From Flavobacterium panacis (GTDB lineage: Bacteria > Bacteroidota > Bacteroidia > Flavobacteriales > Flavobacteriaceae), in the NCBI RefSeq assembly GCF_024649945.1, contig NZ_JANKMS010000013.1, forward strand, positions 92,722-156,721: 64,000 bases of DNA, in the 5' to 3' direction. How positions within the stretch are numbered: the stretch's first letter is position 1; every line of letters starts with the position of its first letter. The position numbers and the translations under genes are program-made. Positions 9,091 to 17,212 of the stretch are shown here, piece by piece. The notes below the pieces were generated by a model. The model was given only the letters and a program-made list of their open reading frames with translations, made no database searches and had not been told where the DNA came from.

Positions 9091-9474
9091 TTTTTGTAGT
9101 CTTTAATTATTTTGAATTTATAATTGTGGAATTATAAATGAAGTATAATAGGATTGGACGAAAAGTCTATGCAAATATAAGATATTTTGTATTTAATATC
9201 TGTCGAAACCATACGGAATCCTTAAGTTTTCTGAGTTCTTTTTGTGGTAAAAGTGGAGCAAATTGTTTCAATAAAACGAAGTATCAAATTTCCAATTTCG
9301 TTTATTTCTGTTTTTAATTTTAAAATATTGTTTAAGCAGCTGCTGTAATTCTAAAACTTCAATTAAAAGTTATACTTTTGCACTTTTAAAATTGTAAGTG
9401 GCAATTGGCTTATTTACAGTTTGTTTTTAATTTAATAAATACTAGAGTTAATCTTTAGTTTGCGGTAAAATATT
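9091..9474. other. Divergent intergenic region between DUF983 gene and ABC-F gene
   Basis: 384 bp of AT-rich DNA without a credible open frame. Two Bacteroidota -7-like elements are visible: TATATTTG on the minus strand at 9172-9179 for the DUF983 gene and TACTTTTG on the plus strand at 9373-9380 for the ABC-F gene. Neither has a clear TTG at the -33 position. Nothing else was recognised. Confidence 0.5.
9373..9380 (+). promoter_or_regulatory. Candidate -7 element for the ABC-F gene
   Basis: TACTTTTG matches TAnnTTTG. It would give a leader of roughly 85-90 nt before the ATG at 9475. The -33 TTG is missing, so the call rests on the -7 box alone. Confidence 0.4.
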
Positions 9475-11394
9475 ATGCTTAATATACACAATCTTTCTGT
9501 TTCTTTTGGAGGAACCTATTTATTTGAAGAAGTTACTTTTCGTTTAGGTGCCGGCGACCGTGTTGGTCTTGTTGGTAAAAACGGAGCTGGGAAATCTACC
9601 ATGCTAAAAATGCTGGCTGGAGATTTTAAACCAGATTCAGGAGTTATTTCTCAAGAGAAAGATATTAGAATGGGATTCCTTCGTCAGGATATTGATTTTG
9701 AACAAGGAAGAACAGTTTTAGAAGAAGCCTATGAAGCTTTTACAGAAATTAAAGTTGTAGAAAAAAAGCTGGAAGAAATCAATCATCAGTTGGTTACAAG
9801 AACCGATTACGAGAGCGAAGAATATGCTAAAATCATTGAAGATTTATCTGATTACACGCATCGTTTTGAGCTTTTAGGAGGATATAATTATGTTGGAGAT
9901 ACAGAAAAGATTCTTTTAGGTCTTGGTTTCAAAAGAGAAGTTTTTAATAATCAAACTGAAACGTTCTCTGGAGGATGGAGAATGCGTATCGAGCTTGCAA
10001 AACTTTTATTGCAATCTAATGATGTGTTGCTTCTGGATGAGCCAACCAACCACTTGGATATCGAAAGTATCATTTGGTTAGAGAATTTCCTTCGTAATTA
10101 TCCAGGAGTTGTAGTAATCGTATCGCACGATAAAATGTTTTTGGACAATGTTACCAACAGAACAATCGAAATCTCTTTGGGGAAAGCGTACGATTTCAAT
10201 AAGCCATATTCTCAGTATTTAGAATTGCGTCATGAAATTCGTGAAAAACAATTAGCGACTCAAAAGAATCAGCAGAAAAAGATTGAAGAAACAGAAAAAT
10301 TAATCGAGAAATTCCGTGCTAAAGCTTCAAAAGCTTCTATGGCGCAATCATTGATTAAAAAATTAGATAAAGTAGAAAGAATTGAAGTTGATGAAGATGA
10401 CAATTCGGTTATGAATATTTCTTTCCCAGTTTCAAAAGAACCAGGAAAAGTGGTTATCGAAGCTGAAGATGTTACAAAAAGCTACGGAGACAAAACAATT
10501 CTAAAAGACATTAGTTTACTAGTAGAACGAGGAAGTAAAATTGCCTTTGTTGGACAAAACGGGCAAGGAAAGTCAACCTTCATCAAAGCATTAGTAAACG
10601 AATTTGAATATCAAGGAAATATCAAATTAGGACATAACGTTCAGTTAGGGTATTTTGCTCAAAATCAGGCAGAGCATCTTGATGGCGAAATTACTTTGCT
10701 GCAGACTATGGAAGATGCGGCTACTGACACTAATCGTATGAAAGTACGTGATATGTTAGGAGCGTTTTTATTCCGCGGAGACGATGTGGAGAAAAAAGTT
10801 AAAGTGCTTTCTGGAGGAGAACGTAACCGTTTGGCACTTTGTAAATTGTTGTTGCAGCCAATCAACGTATTGCTGATGGATGAGCCTACCAACCACTTAG
10901 ATATTAAATCTAAAAATGTATTGAAAGCGGCGCTTCAGAAATTTGGAGGTACATTATTGCTAGTTTCTCACGACAGGGATTTTCTTCAAGGAATGTCAAA
11001 TATTGTTTACGAATTCAAAGATCAAAAAATTCGCGAATATTTGGGAGATATCAACTTCTTCTTAGAACAACGTAATATGGAAAATATGCGTGAAGTCGAG
11101 AAAAAAGATGTTGTAAAAACAGCTGCTCCAAAAGAGAAAGAAGTAAGTAAACTTTCTTACGAAGATCAGAAAAAAGGCAAAGCGCTTCAAAACCGATTAA
11201 GTAAAATCGAAAGTCAGATTCAGCAATTGGAAAAAGACATTCAGCATAACGATAAAATGCTCGAAACTAATTATGATAAGCATATCGAAGACGCATCGTT
11301 TTTTACAGCCTACAATAAAAAGAAAGCAGATTTAGAACAATTATTAATGGATTGGGAAATTGTTCAGGAAGAGATTGATAGTTTTAATACCTAG
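9475..11394 (+). CDS. ABC-F family ATP-binding protein
   Basis: 639-residue soluble protein with two ABC ATPase modules and no membrane domain. Module one has Walker A GKNGAGKS (residues 34-41), signature FSGGW and Walker B LLLDEPTNHLD. Module two has Walker A GQNGQGKS, signature LSGGE and a second DEPTNHLD. A charged linker containing the AKASMAQSLIKKLDKVERIE segment joins the modules, and a coiled-coil C-terminus (about 560-639) follows. This is the architecture of ABC-F translation factors (EttA/Uup/YdiF type), which bind the ribosomal E site. The C-terminal coiled coil is most like Uup/YdiF. It is a single-gene unit ending in a strong terminator. Confidence 0.92.
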   Translation: MLNIHNLSVSFGGTYLFEEVTFRLGAGDRVGLVGKNGAGKSTMLKMLAGDFKPDSGVISQEKDIRMGFLRQDIDFEQGRTVLEEAYEAFTEIKVVEKKLEEINHQLVTRTDYESEEYAKIIEDLSDYTHRFELLGGYNYVGDTEKILLGLGFKREVFNNQTETFSGGWRMRIELAKLLLQSNDVLLLDEPTNHLDIESIIWLENFLRNYPGVVVIVSHDKMFLDNVTNRTIEISLGKAYDFNKPYSQYLELRHEIREKQLATQKNQQKKIEETEKLIEKFRAKASKASMAQSLIKKLDKVERIEVDEDDNSVMNISFPVSKEPGKVVIEAEDVTKSYGDKTILKDISLLVERGSKIAFVGQNGQGKSTFIKALVNEFEYQGNIKLGHNVQLGYFAQNQAEHLDGEITLLQTMEDAATDTNRMKVRDMLGAFLFRGDDVEKKVKVLSGGERNRLALCKLLLQPINVLLMDEPTNHLDIKSKNVLKAALQKFGGTLLLVSHDRDFLQGMSNIVYEFKDQKIREYLGDINFFLEQRNMENMREVEKKDVVKTAAPKEKEVSKLSYEDQKKGKALQNRLSKIESQIQQLEKDIQHNDKMLETNYDKHIEDASFFTAYNKKKADLEQLLMDWEIVQEEIDSFNT

Positions 11395-11440
11395 TTTGCA
11401 GTCGCAGATTTCAGTCTCATTTTAAATAAAATATCTACAG

Positions 11441-11478
11441 ACCTTTGTCAAAGTTTCAAACTTTGACAAAGGTTTTTT
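11441..11478 (+). terminator. Terminator after the ABC-F gene
   Basis: Long perfect hairpin with arms ACCTTTGTCAAAGTTT and its complement around a very short loop, followed by TTTTTT. It lies 46 bp after the stop codon and faces the convergent App1-like gene. Confidence 0.9.
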
Positions 11479-11530
11479 AGCTTAAAAACATCAAGAATAT
11501 TATTGTGAAGTTTTAATCTGAAACAAAAAA

Positions 11531-12493
11531 CTACTGAATAATCCCAATAGATCTTGAATGTTCAATTGCCTTGCTGCTTTCTTTAAAATAACAGACTGAA
11601 ACATTCAGGCTTTCTAAATTCTTTAAAACTCTAAGAACCTCTTTTTTCTGGGATTTTCCCGTTTGCCTAATATAAACAGCAATTACTGTTACAGGGAATA
11701 TTTTACAGATTCTTTCATACAGAAACGGATCATGTTGTGAATCATCTCCCATCAAAACATATTTTAGGGTAGGATAAAATTCTACAACATGTCTGATTTT
11801 TTCAAATTTATGGTCGTGATTTCCTCTTCCGCTCATAAAGAAATCGGTAATTCCTCGTTTGATGTCTTTTAATAAAAAAACAGCTTTTGGAAGTTTGTTT
11901 ATCTTGGTAAATTTTGCAATAAATCGATACAAGTTCCATTCACTGCTGGATATGTAGAAAAAAGCGTTTACTTCTTCTGTATTTTGTCTTCCAGCCGAAC
12001 TTAAAGCCTGATAATGCGGAACAACATCCTTAAAAACTTTACGATCGTTTACATTTCTAAACAATAAAATATAAAGTTTTCTGAAGAAGTTATTGGTGTG
12101 CGAAATAAGGAAAGTGTCGTCGATATCAGAAATGATTCCAAGTTTTCCTTTGTGAGGTCTAATAAAACTGCCTTTGCATGTTACGGTTTCATTTCCATAT
12201 TTCAAGCTAACTTCATAAGGCATCCAGCCAAAATGAGTTTCTTTTTCTAGCGGAATGCAGAAATTGAAATAACCATCATCTAAAGTTTTGGTGTGAATGA
12301 TTTCGTTGTTGTAATGCAGATAAACATCAAAGTTTTTAATGGTTTTTATCCTGAACAATTTAAGAATTGAGGTGGCATTTTTTAATTTCTTTCTCTCAAA
12401 ATCATAATTGTGTTCTCGTTTTAAAACATGCCCCATCACAATTAATTCCTGTTCATTTGCATAACCGCGATATAATTGTAGAATTGGTTTCAT
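11531..12493 (-). CDS. App1-like phosphatidate phosphatase domain protein (DUF2183)
   Basis: 320-residue protein. A beta-rich N-terminal part (about 1-115) precedes a HAD-like App1 catalytic domain that begins KGKLGIISDIDDTFL, with the DxDxT nucleophile motif at D123-I-D-D-T127. A second conserved block, YVLMGDDSQHDPFLYERI, carries the distal acidic residues. Yeast App1 dephosphorylates phosphatidate; bacterial relatives are presumed lipid phosphatases. No signal peptide. It diverges from a diacylglycerol-kinase-like gene only 61 bp away. That gene's product would make phosphatidate or a similar lipid phosphate, so the divergent pair is chemically coherent. Confidence 0.85.
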   Translation of the reverse strand: MKPILQLYRGYANEQELIVMGHVLKREHNYDFERKKLKNATSILKLFRIKTIKNFDVYLHYNNEIIHTKTLDDGYFNFCIPLEKETHFGWMPYEVSLKYGNETVTCKGSFIRPHKGKLGIISDIDDTFLISHTNNFFRKLYILLFRNVNDRKVFKDVVPHYQALSSAGRQNTEEVNAFFYISSSEWNLYRFIAKFTKINKLPKAVFLLKDIKRGITDFFMSGRGNHDHKFEKIRHVVEFYPTLKYVLMGDDSQHDPFLYERICKIFPVTVIAVYIRQTGKSQKKEVLRVLKNLESLNVSVCYFKESSKAIEHSRSIGIIQ

Positions 12494-12554
12494 TAATTAC
12501 GTATATTTAGGTAACTGTAATTTACTTAATATAATTGGTTTTAAAAATAGAATT

Positions 12555-13424
12555 GTGAAAAAGAATATCATATTTGTTGTAAATCCGATATCGGGAGACC
12601 TTGATAAATCGGAGTTGATTGAGTCTGTTCAGGAATTTGCAACTACTAATCATTTTAATTTAGAGGTTTATGAGACAACTGGGAAAAATGATGTAAAGGA
12701 AATACAATCTTTGTATAATCAGCAACAGCCTGAAAGGATTATTGTAGCGGGTGGCGACGGAACTATAAAAATGGTTGCCGAGGCAATGGAAGATCAGGAT
12801 GTTATAATTGGGATTTTACCTGCAGGTTCAGCAAATGGACTTTCGGTAGATTTGAATCTTCCTGCTGGAATTGAAGAAAACCTGAAAATCGCATTTCTCC
12901 ATCATTATATAGAAATGGATATGATTTGCATCAACGGCAAAAAAAGTATTCATTTAAGTGATCTTGGTTTGAATGCGAACTTGGTAAAAAATTACGAACA
13001 AAGCGATGTTCGTGGTTTTTGGGGATATGCCTTACAGGCGTTTACTACTTTAAAAGAATCAGAAGATCCATTTGTGGCAACCATTTGTGCAAACAATAAA
13101 ACGGTAGAACATGTGGCCAGAATGATTGTAATTGCCAATTCGCAGAAATACGGAACAGGAGTAATTATAAATCCGAACGGTGCTATGAATGACGGAAAGT
13201 TTGAATTGGTCATTTTAAAAAGCTTGGATTTATTATTAATCGGAAAAATAATTACCGGAAATATGCCAATTGACTCCGACGATATTGTAATTATTTCGAC
13301 AGATAAAGCCGAAATTAAAACCGATTATCCTGTAAACTTTCAAATTGACGGAGAATATTGTGGCGCACAGACTTCTTTGGAAATTCATATTCTCCATAAA
13401 CAAATGAAAATCGCTGTTCCTTGA
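12555..13424 (+). CDS. Diacylglycerol kinase family lipid kinase
   Basis: 289-residue protein of the DagK/YegS/sphingosine-kinase catalytic family. The nucleotide-binding motif GGDGT lies at residues 66-70, preceded by VVNPISGD near residue 8 and followed by ILPAGSANGLS, the equivalent of the G-T-A-N-D/G-F motif. The C-terminal half is the beta-sandwich lipid-binding domain. It likely phosphorylates a membrane lipid with ATP. Translation appears to start at a GTG; no ATG is available before the conserved N-terminal strand. It is divergent from the App1-like phosphatase with 61 bp between the starts, so the pair probably shares a regulatory region. Confidence 0.87.
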   Translation: MKKNIIFVVNPISGDLDKSELIESVQEFATTNHFNLEVYETTGKNDVKEIQSLYNQQQPERIIVAGGDGTIKMVAEAMEDQDVIIGILPAGSANGLSVDLNLPAGIEENLKIAFLHHYIEMDMICINGKKSIHLSDLGLNANLVKNYEQSDVRGFWGYALQAFTTLKESEDPFVATICANNKTVEHVARMIVIANSQKYGTGVIINPNGAMNDGKFELVILKSLDLLLIGKIITGNMPIDSDDIVIISTDKAEIKTDYPVNFQIDGEYCGAQTSLEIHILHKQMKIAVP

Positions 13425-13444
13425 TTTTATGGGATTTTGAATTA

Positions 13445-13590
13445 TGTCGCTCTTTTGAGCTTTTATAACTTTAAATTATAGGATTTCTATAAATATTCCG
13501 CTCTTCCAGAGCTAAAAAAAGCTCCGTTAGGAGCGAAATTGTTTATAGACGATATTTATCACAGGTCACAAAAGCTCCAGCGGAGCGACA
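13445..13590. repeat. Nested REP-like inverted repeats (GGAGCG type)
   Basis: Four half-sites with a GCTC/GAGC core are arranged as two nested palindromes. The outer arms are TGTCGCTC...TTTT at 13445-13463 and AAAAGCTCCAGCGGAGCGACA at 13570-13590 (given here as one 21-nt arm in two parts: AAAAGCTCCAG and CGGAGCGACA). The inner arms lie at 13495-13513 and 13519-13538. Elements built on AGCTCC...GGAGCGA recur between genes in Flavobacterium genomes. It fills the gap between two convergent genes and could stabilise or end both transcripts. Confidence 0.6.
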
Positions 13591-13597
13591 CATTTTT

Positions 13598-14743
13598 TTA
13601 TTTAAAGGGATTTCTTTCCTGCCATTCGGTTTTGGGTTCTAGATAATTGAAAAACCTCGAAATATTGTGATTGATCAAAGCATTGCTATGTGTAATTAAA
13701 CCGTACATTTTTACAGGTTTTGCACCAACAGAGCTTTTAATTTCAAGCGCCGTTCTGGCAAAAACAATTTCTCGAAATCCTTTTTTGATAGAATAGGCAA
13801 TCATATCATAAAGCATGTTGAGATAAAGCATTTTTTCACGCTGAACACTTTCGTCGTAACCTAAAAAATAAGTATCCATGACATCGCCGTTTTTGATTAA
13901 AGTATTGAATCCAATTAATTTTTCATCTAGAAAATAACCATAAAGAAGAAAGTTTTCTCCCATGATTTCTTTAAAAAAACTAAAGTGATTTCGAGCCAGA
14001 AAAAAAGTATTGAAAGGTGCGTTTTTGGCGACATGAAAATACAAATCGTAAATTACATCTTCATATTGCTTAATGTCGTTTAGAGTCATTTTTTGCTTTA
14101 CAATTCCTTCCGATTTTTTACGCGCACGTTTGTACTGGTCACGATATTTTTTGGATAAAGCATCAATATAATCCTGTTCTGTTTTCCAGTTTTCATTGAT
14201 TTCAAAAATCATATTCGGTTGTGTCGAAAACGTATAGTTGTTTTTGAATTCAGCTTGAAGCGGTTCAATTTCTTTTGCCGTAAAATCTTTTATGCTGGTA
14301 ATATGAACTTTCTTTCCGCTTTCTTTTAAATCTTTTTTAAGCTGATTAATCGCTTTATGAAGCGTTTTAATTGCTTTTGATTCTTTTATTGTTTTGTCAA
14401 AAATAAATGCATTCTGACCAGTAAGCATGTTGTTTCCGACGAATAAAACGTGCGAAGCAAAATTCTTTAAAGCAAAATTACGAACGGAAGTTTTTAAACA
14501 TTTATCGCGTTCGCCAAAAGACTCGAGTTTTTCTGCAAATAAGAACTGCGTTAAAACAATTCCGATTAGTTTTTTTTCTTCAAAAAGACCAATAAAATGG
14601 CAAGTCATATTTACTGGAGAAGAATTTTCCAGAACTTCAAGATATTCCCGTGTTAAAAAAATATTGTCAACAGCAAGCGAATTCCATTCTAAAGGCAGTA
14701 ATGAAGCGCTTTTGTAAATCTGGAAAGAATAAGTTGTATTCAA
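13598..14743 (-). CDS. FemAB-like GNAT-fold acyltransferase
   Basis: 381-residue cytosolic protein. The C-terminal half (from about residue 165) has the FemAB/CH1444-type acetyltransferase-fold block: SKKYRDQYKRARKKSEG, followed by YGYFLDEKLIGFNTLI and YLNMLYDMIAYSIKKGF. The N-terminal half is a second, weaker acetyltransferase-like unit. Family members are described as peptidoglycan or lipid N-acyltransferases, but the substrate is not visible here. It is a single gene with the REP-like element just past its stop codon, and the next minus-strand gene, 118 bp upstream, has its own terminator. Confidence 0.75.
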   Translation of the reverse strand: MNTTYSFQIYKSASLLPLEWNSLAVDNIFLTREYLEVLENSSPVNMTCHFIGLFEEKKLIGIVLTQFLFAEKLESFGERDKCLKTSVRNFALKNFASHVLFVGNNMLTGQNAFIFDKTIKESKAIKTLHKAINQLKKDLKESGKKVHITSIKDFTAKEIEPLQAEFKNNYTFSTQPNMIFEINENWKTEQDYIDALSKKYRDQYKRARKKSEGIVKQKMTLNDIKQYEDVIYDLYFHVAKNAPFNTFFLARNHFSFFKEIMGENFLLYGYFLDEKLIGFNTLIKNGDVMDTYFLGYDESVQREKMLYLNMLYDMIAYSIKKGFREIVFARTALEIKSSVGAKPVKMYGLITHSNALINHNISRFFNYLEPKTEWQERNPFK

Positions 14744-14813
14744 GAGAGTGAACTAATTTCGTCAAAATTAGATAATATTTATAATAACTCACTTGCTTTA
14801 AGTTATTATTAAG

Positions 14814-14849
14814 AAAACCCGTTTGAGTTTTAAATCTAAACGGGTTTTT
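14814..14849 (-). terminator. Terminator after the DUF1761 gene
   Basis: Arms AAAACCCGTTT and AAACGGGTTTTT around a 13-nt loop. On the minus strand it follows the DUF1761 stop codon by 12 bp and has a T-rich end; A/T tracts on both sides could let it act both ways. Confidence 0.75.
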
Positions 14850-14861
14850 GATTGTAGTTTT

Positions 14862-15350
14862 TTATGCAAATCCGCATACAATTCCGCCCATTAAAGTCAA
14901 AATAATAAGCCAGTAACCAGTATGAATAAAAATATATTTCCAAGATTTTCTTTCGAATAAGCCATTAATTCCGATTAATGGAAACGCAAAGAACAAACCA
15001 GACATAAATCCGTGAAGAGCTCCATGTTTAAAAGTTCTGTAAGCCATTCCGTAATCAGCCATAAAAGCAGCAAAAGAAGGTTTTGCGCTATCGATCAATG
15101 GTGGGCCTCCAACCATTCCGATTGCGCCAGATTGATGAATTGTTAGCGACATTAAAGTCATAGTGATCATCAAAGAAAAAATATACGTTAATCCGAAAAT
15201 TTTGAGCATATTTCCTTTCCTTAACTCTTCTTGAGTCAAATTATTTTCTTTCATCCAGATAGTTCCGAACACTTTTGGGCTATACCAAATAAAGCCTACA
15301 ACAAGTGTGACGATTGCGGCTAAAAGTAATGCGACGAAGTTAATTTTCAT
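14862..15350 (-). CDS. DUF1761 family membrane protein
   Basis: 162-residue inner-membrane protein with four predicted helices (about 4-23, 50-70, 108-126 and 138-158). The start MKINFVALLLAAIVTLVVGFIWYSP and the following FGTIWMKEN segment are typical of DUF1761, a family without known function. A TACATTTG -7-like element on its strand lies at 15379-15386, about 29 bp before the start. It forms a single-gene unit closed by the terminator at 14814-14849. Confidence 0.82.
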   Translation of the reverse strand: MKINFVALLLAAIVTLVVGFIWYSPKVFGTIWMKENNLTQEELRKGNMLKIFGLTYIFSLMITMTLMSLTIHQSGAIGMVGGPPLIDSAKPSFAAFMADYGMAYRTFKHGALHGFMSGLFFAFPLIGINGLFERKSWKYIFIHTGYWLIILTLMGGIVCGFA

Positions 15351-15378
15351 AATATGAGGTTTTTAGAATTAGTTGATT

Positions 15379-15386
15379 CAAATGTA
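15379..15386 (-). promoter_or_regulatory. Candidate -7 element for the DUF1761 gene
   Basis: Reads TACATTTG on the minus strand, matching TAnnTTTG, 28 bp before the ATG. No TTG at the -33 position. Confidence 0.4.
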
Positions 15387-15661
15387 GCTAAAAAAGTAAT
15401 ACCGCATTATTAATTTAAAAAGAGGGATAAATCGTGCTAATAAAATTTTTATTAACAGTTTATCGATATTAAGTGCATGTTATCTATGAAATATATAACT
15501 TAGTACCCGAAAAATCTTGCATTACGAAATATGATGATAACTGGTTTTTTGCTCTAAACGCTGAAAAATAAATTACAATTGTTGCCCAAAAATTAATCGT
15601 GCTTATGAATGAATTTTACACTCGTTAAAAAAGTTGATTAAATATATTTAGTTAATTGCTG

Positions 15662-15687
15662 AAACCGTAATTCGTTACGGTTTTTTG
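15662..15687 (+). terminator. Orphan terminator-like hairpin
   Basis: Perfect 9-bp stem AAACCGTAA/TTACGGTTT with a stable TTCG tetraloop followed by a T-run. The nearest upstream plus-strand gene ends more than 2 kb earlier, so it most likely ends an unannotated short transcript. Confidence 0.65.
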
Positions 15688-15841
15688 CTTTTTAAGAAGT
15701 TAAGATTCTTGAAAAAAAATAACATTTAATTTAGAAATGAATTCTTTATGTTTGTCTAAAATTTTATAACTTTAATACAAGTATTTAAAGAAGCAAAGTC
15801 TTTATAAACTGCGCTATTACTAATCTTAATAAACAGAAATT

Positions 15842-16147
15842 ATGACACTACAATATCAAGGTGAGCAATACGGAAACAAGACCACTTTTACTATTAGAAT
15901 TATTGGAAATAATTTATCAAAAAGCAGTTCAAATTACCAAATTGATCTTTTGGTAGGAGACAAAAAGCTGCCAACTTTTACAACTGAAATTCATCAAAGT
16001 CTTTCTAATTGTTTAAAAGAGGTTTATTTGTTCAGAAAACATAACGGGATTCAATTTGATGAGGCAACAGAAAAAATCGTTTCACTTTTTGTTCCTTATG
16101 ACGAAGTGTTGTACAACTATAATAAATATACTTTGTTTAGAGCATAA
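15842..16147 (+). CDS. Conserved hypothetical protein, 101 residues
   Basis: Small soluble protein with no signal peptide, membrane helix or motif that I recognise. The composition is that of a compact beta-rich protein, with a strand-like start (TTFTIRIIGNN) and an aromatic-rich end (YNKYTLFRA). The codon pattern resembles the neighbours and a strong terminator follows 20 bp after the stop, so it is a genuine single-gene unit. Confidence 0.7.
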   Translation: MTLQYQGEQYGNKTTFTIRIIGNNLSKSSSNYQIDLLVGDKKLPTFTTEIHQSLSNCLKEVYLFRKHNGIQFDEATEKIVSLFVPYDEVLYNYNKYTLFRA

Positions 16148-16166
16148 TTTTTCTCAAAATAAGAAG

Positions 16167-16200
16167 AAAAAAGACCATTTGAAAAGATGGTCTTTTTTTT
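16167..16200 (+). terminator. Terminator after the 101-residue gene
   Basis: Stem AAAGACCAT/ATGGTCTTT with an 8-nt loop and a run of eight or more T. Confidence 0.85.
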
Positions 16201-16245
16201 GTTTAAATACAAAATCAGACAAGAAATAATTGCAACTTATACTTT

Positions 16246-16629
16246 ATGAAAAGATTAATCGTATTATCACTTTTTTATACTTTACTTTCATGTACCAATA
16301 AGAGAAATATAGATGTTTCCGGTTATGCCTATAGTAACGACAGTATTATGATTGCTGATAGTGAAAATGAAATCCTTAAAATTAAAGCAATCGGAAATGA
16401 GGATGGGAGGAAATTATGTCCTGTAAATGAATCTGAAGTAAAAATTAAATCTTCGGAAGTAAAATTGAAGGTAAAAATAGATTCGTCGGAAATAGTGGTA
16501 TTAGACACCGTTTTAATAATACCTGAGCACTACACAAGACCATTTATAACTTTTGTATATCCTTCATCAAAAACTAAATCCAAGAGAATGGTATTGATGG
16601 GAGATGAATCAATGTTTCCAAAAGATTAG
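16246..16629 (+). CDS. Small hypothetical lipoprotein, 127 residues
   Basis: N-terminus MKRLIVLSLFYTLLSCTNK is a lipoprotein signal with lipobox LLSC (Cys16). The mature part is short and rich in Lys, Ser and beta-branched residues, without a recognised domain. It is expected to be anchored in the inner or outer membrane facing the periplasm. It stands alone between a terminator and the hairpin/tRNA-Glu unit. Function unknown. Confidence 0.65.
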   Translation: MKRLIVLSLFYTLLSCTNKRNIDVSGYAYSNDSIMIADSENEILKIKAIGNEDGRKLCPVNESEVKIKSSEVKLKVKIDSSEIVVLDTVLIIPEHYTRPFITFVYPSSKTKSKRMVLMGDESMFPKD

Positions 16630-16673
16630 TTTAGGACTGAGTTTCTTTAAACACAGACACTTTTTTGAAAAAC

Positions 16674-16703
16674 AAAAAGCTTCAGATTTCTCTGAAGCTT
16701 TTG
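16674..16703. terminator. Dispersed hairpin, copy 1
   Basis: Arms AGCTTCAGA and TCTGAAGCT around TTTC, with A-tract left and T-tract right, so it can work in both directions. It lies between the convergent lipoprotein gene and the 3' end of tRNA-Glu. Seven relatives occur in the window. Confidence 0.8.
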
Positions 16704-16713
16704 ATTTGTTAAG

Positions 16714-16785
16714 TAGTCCGTGGGGGAATCGAACCCCCCTTACCAGGATGAAAACCTGGCGTCCTAACCGATAGACGAACGGACC
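16714..16785 (-). tRNA. tRNA-Glu (anticodon TTC)
   Basis: On the minus strand a 72-nt cloverleaf starts GGTCCGTTCGTCTATCGG. The anticodon stem is CCAGG/CCTGG with loop TTTTCAT, giving anticodon TTC. The T arm is GGGGG-TTCGATT-CCCCC and the acceptor ends ACGGACT plus discriminator A. CCA is not encoded. Hairpin copy 1 lies 11 bp past its 3' end, and a good promoter lies 20 bp upstream. Confidence 0.96.
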
Positions 16786-16804
16786 TGCTTTGTTATTGCG
16801 GGTG

Positions 16805-16834
16805 CAAAAGTGCAACTATTTTTGTAATGCACAA
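16805..16834 (-). promoter_or_regulatory. Promoter of tRNA-Glu
   Basis: On the minus strand TTG is followed after 19 nt by CACTTTTG, one base from the TAnnTTTG consensus of the Bacteroidota housekeeping sigma factor. The -7 box ends 19 nt before the tRNA. Confidence 0.6.
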
Positions 16835-17152
16835 AATGATTTTGGAAAAAATTTCATTTAAATTTTTATGAATTGTTGTCTTTTGAAATAATGAATCTTT
16901 GTTTTTTTTGTGTTAATGATGTTGTATTTGCTTGAATTATAATTTGTTGTTTTGAGTTTAAAAATGGAATCGCTAGGTTTTTACTAAAGAAAAAAAATGA
17001 TAAAAAATTTTAGTTTTAGTGCTTAAATTTTGTTTTGAAAGAATATTCTCTTGCTTTTTATTCTTCGAATTTAAAAAGTACAATCAAAAAAGTGTTCAAA
17101 TTGCCTTGGTTTTGTTTCAACTTTTTGATGTAAATGAGTTTTTGATATAAAA

Positions 17153-17188
17153 AAAGCCGGCAGAATCTATTGGATATCCGCAGGCTTT
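17153..17188 (-). terminator. Probable terminator of the type IX stub gene
   Basis: Imperfect hairpin with arms AAAGCC and GGCTTT and partial inner pairing; on the minus strand it ends in a run of T. It lies 25 bp after the stop codon at 17213. Confidence 0.5.
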
Positions 17189-17212
17189 ATATGTTTTGTA
17201 ATGACATAATGA

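Larger units (their letters stand above)
15351..15841. other. Long intergenic region with an isolated hairpin
   Basis: 491 bp without a credible protein-coding frame. It holds the putative promoter of the DUF1761 gene at its left end and a perfect terminator-like hairpin at 15662-15687 on the plus strand that does not follow any gene. A short untranslated or regulatory RNA ending at that hairpin is possible. The rest is AT-rich and shows nothing recognisable. Confidence 0.4.
16786..17212. other. Intergenic region upstream of tRNA-Glu
   Basis: 427 bp, strongly AT-rich, with the tRNA-Glu promoter at its left end and the terminator of the 17213-18046 gene at its right end. No coding frame recognised between. 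Confidence 0.5.

Noticed and set aside
16609..16815. Minus-strand open frame over tRNA-Glu
   Set aside because: It covers the tRNA and hairpin; the cloverleaf is complete, so the frame is accidental.
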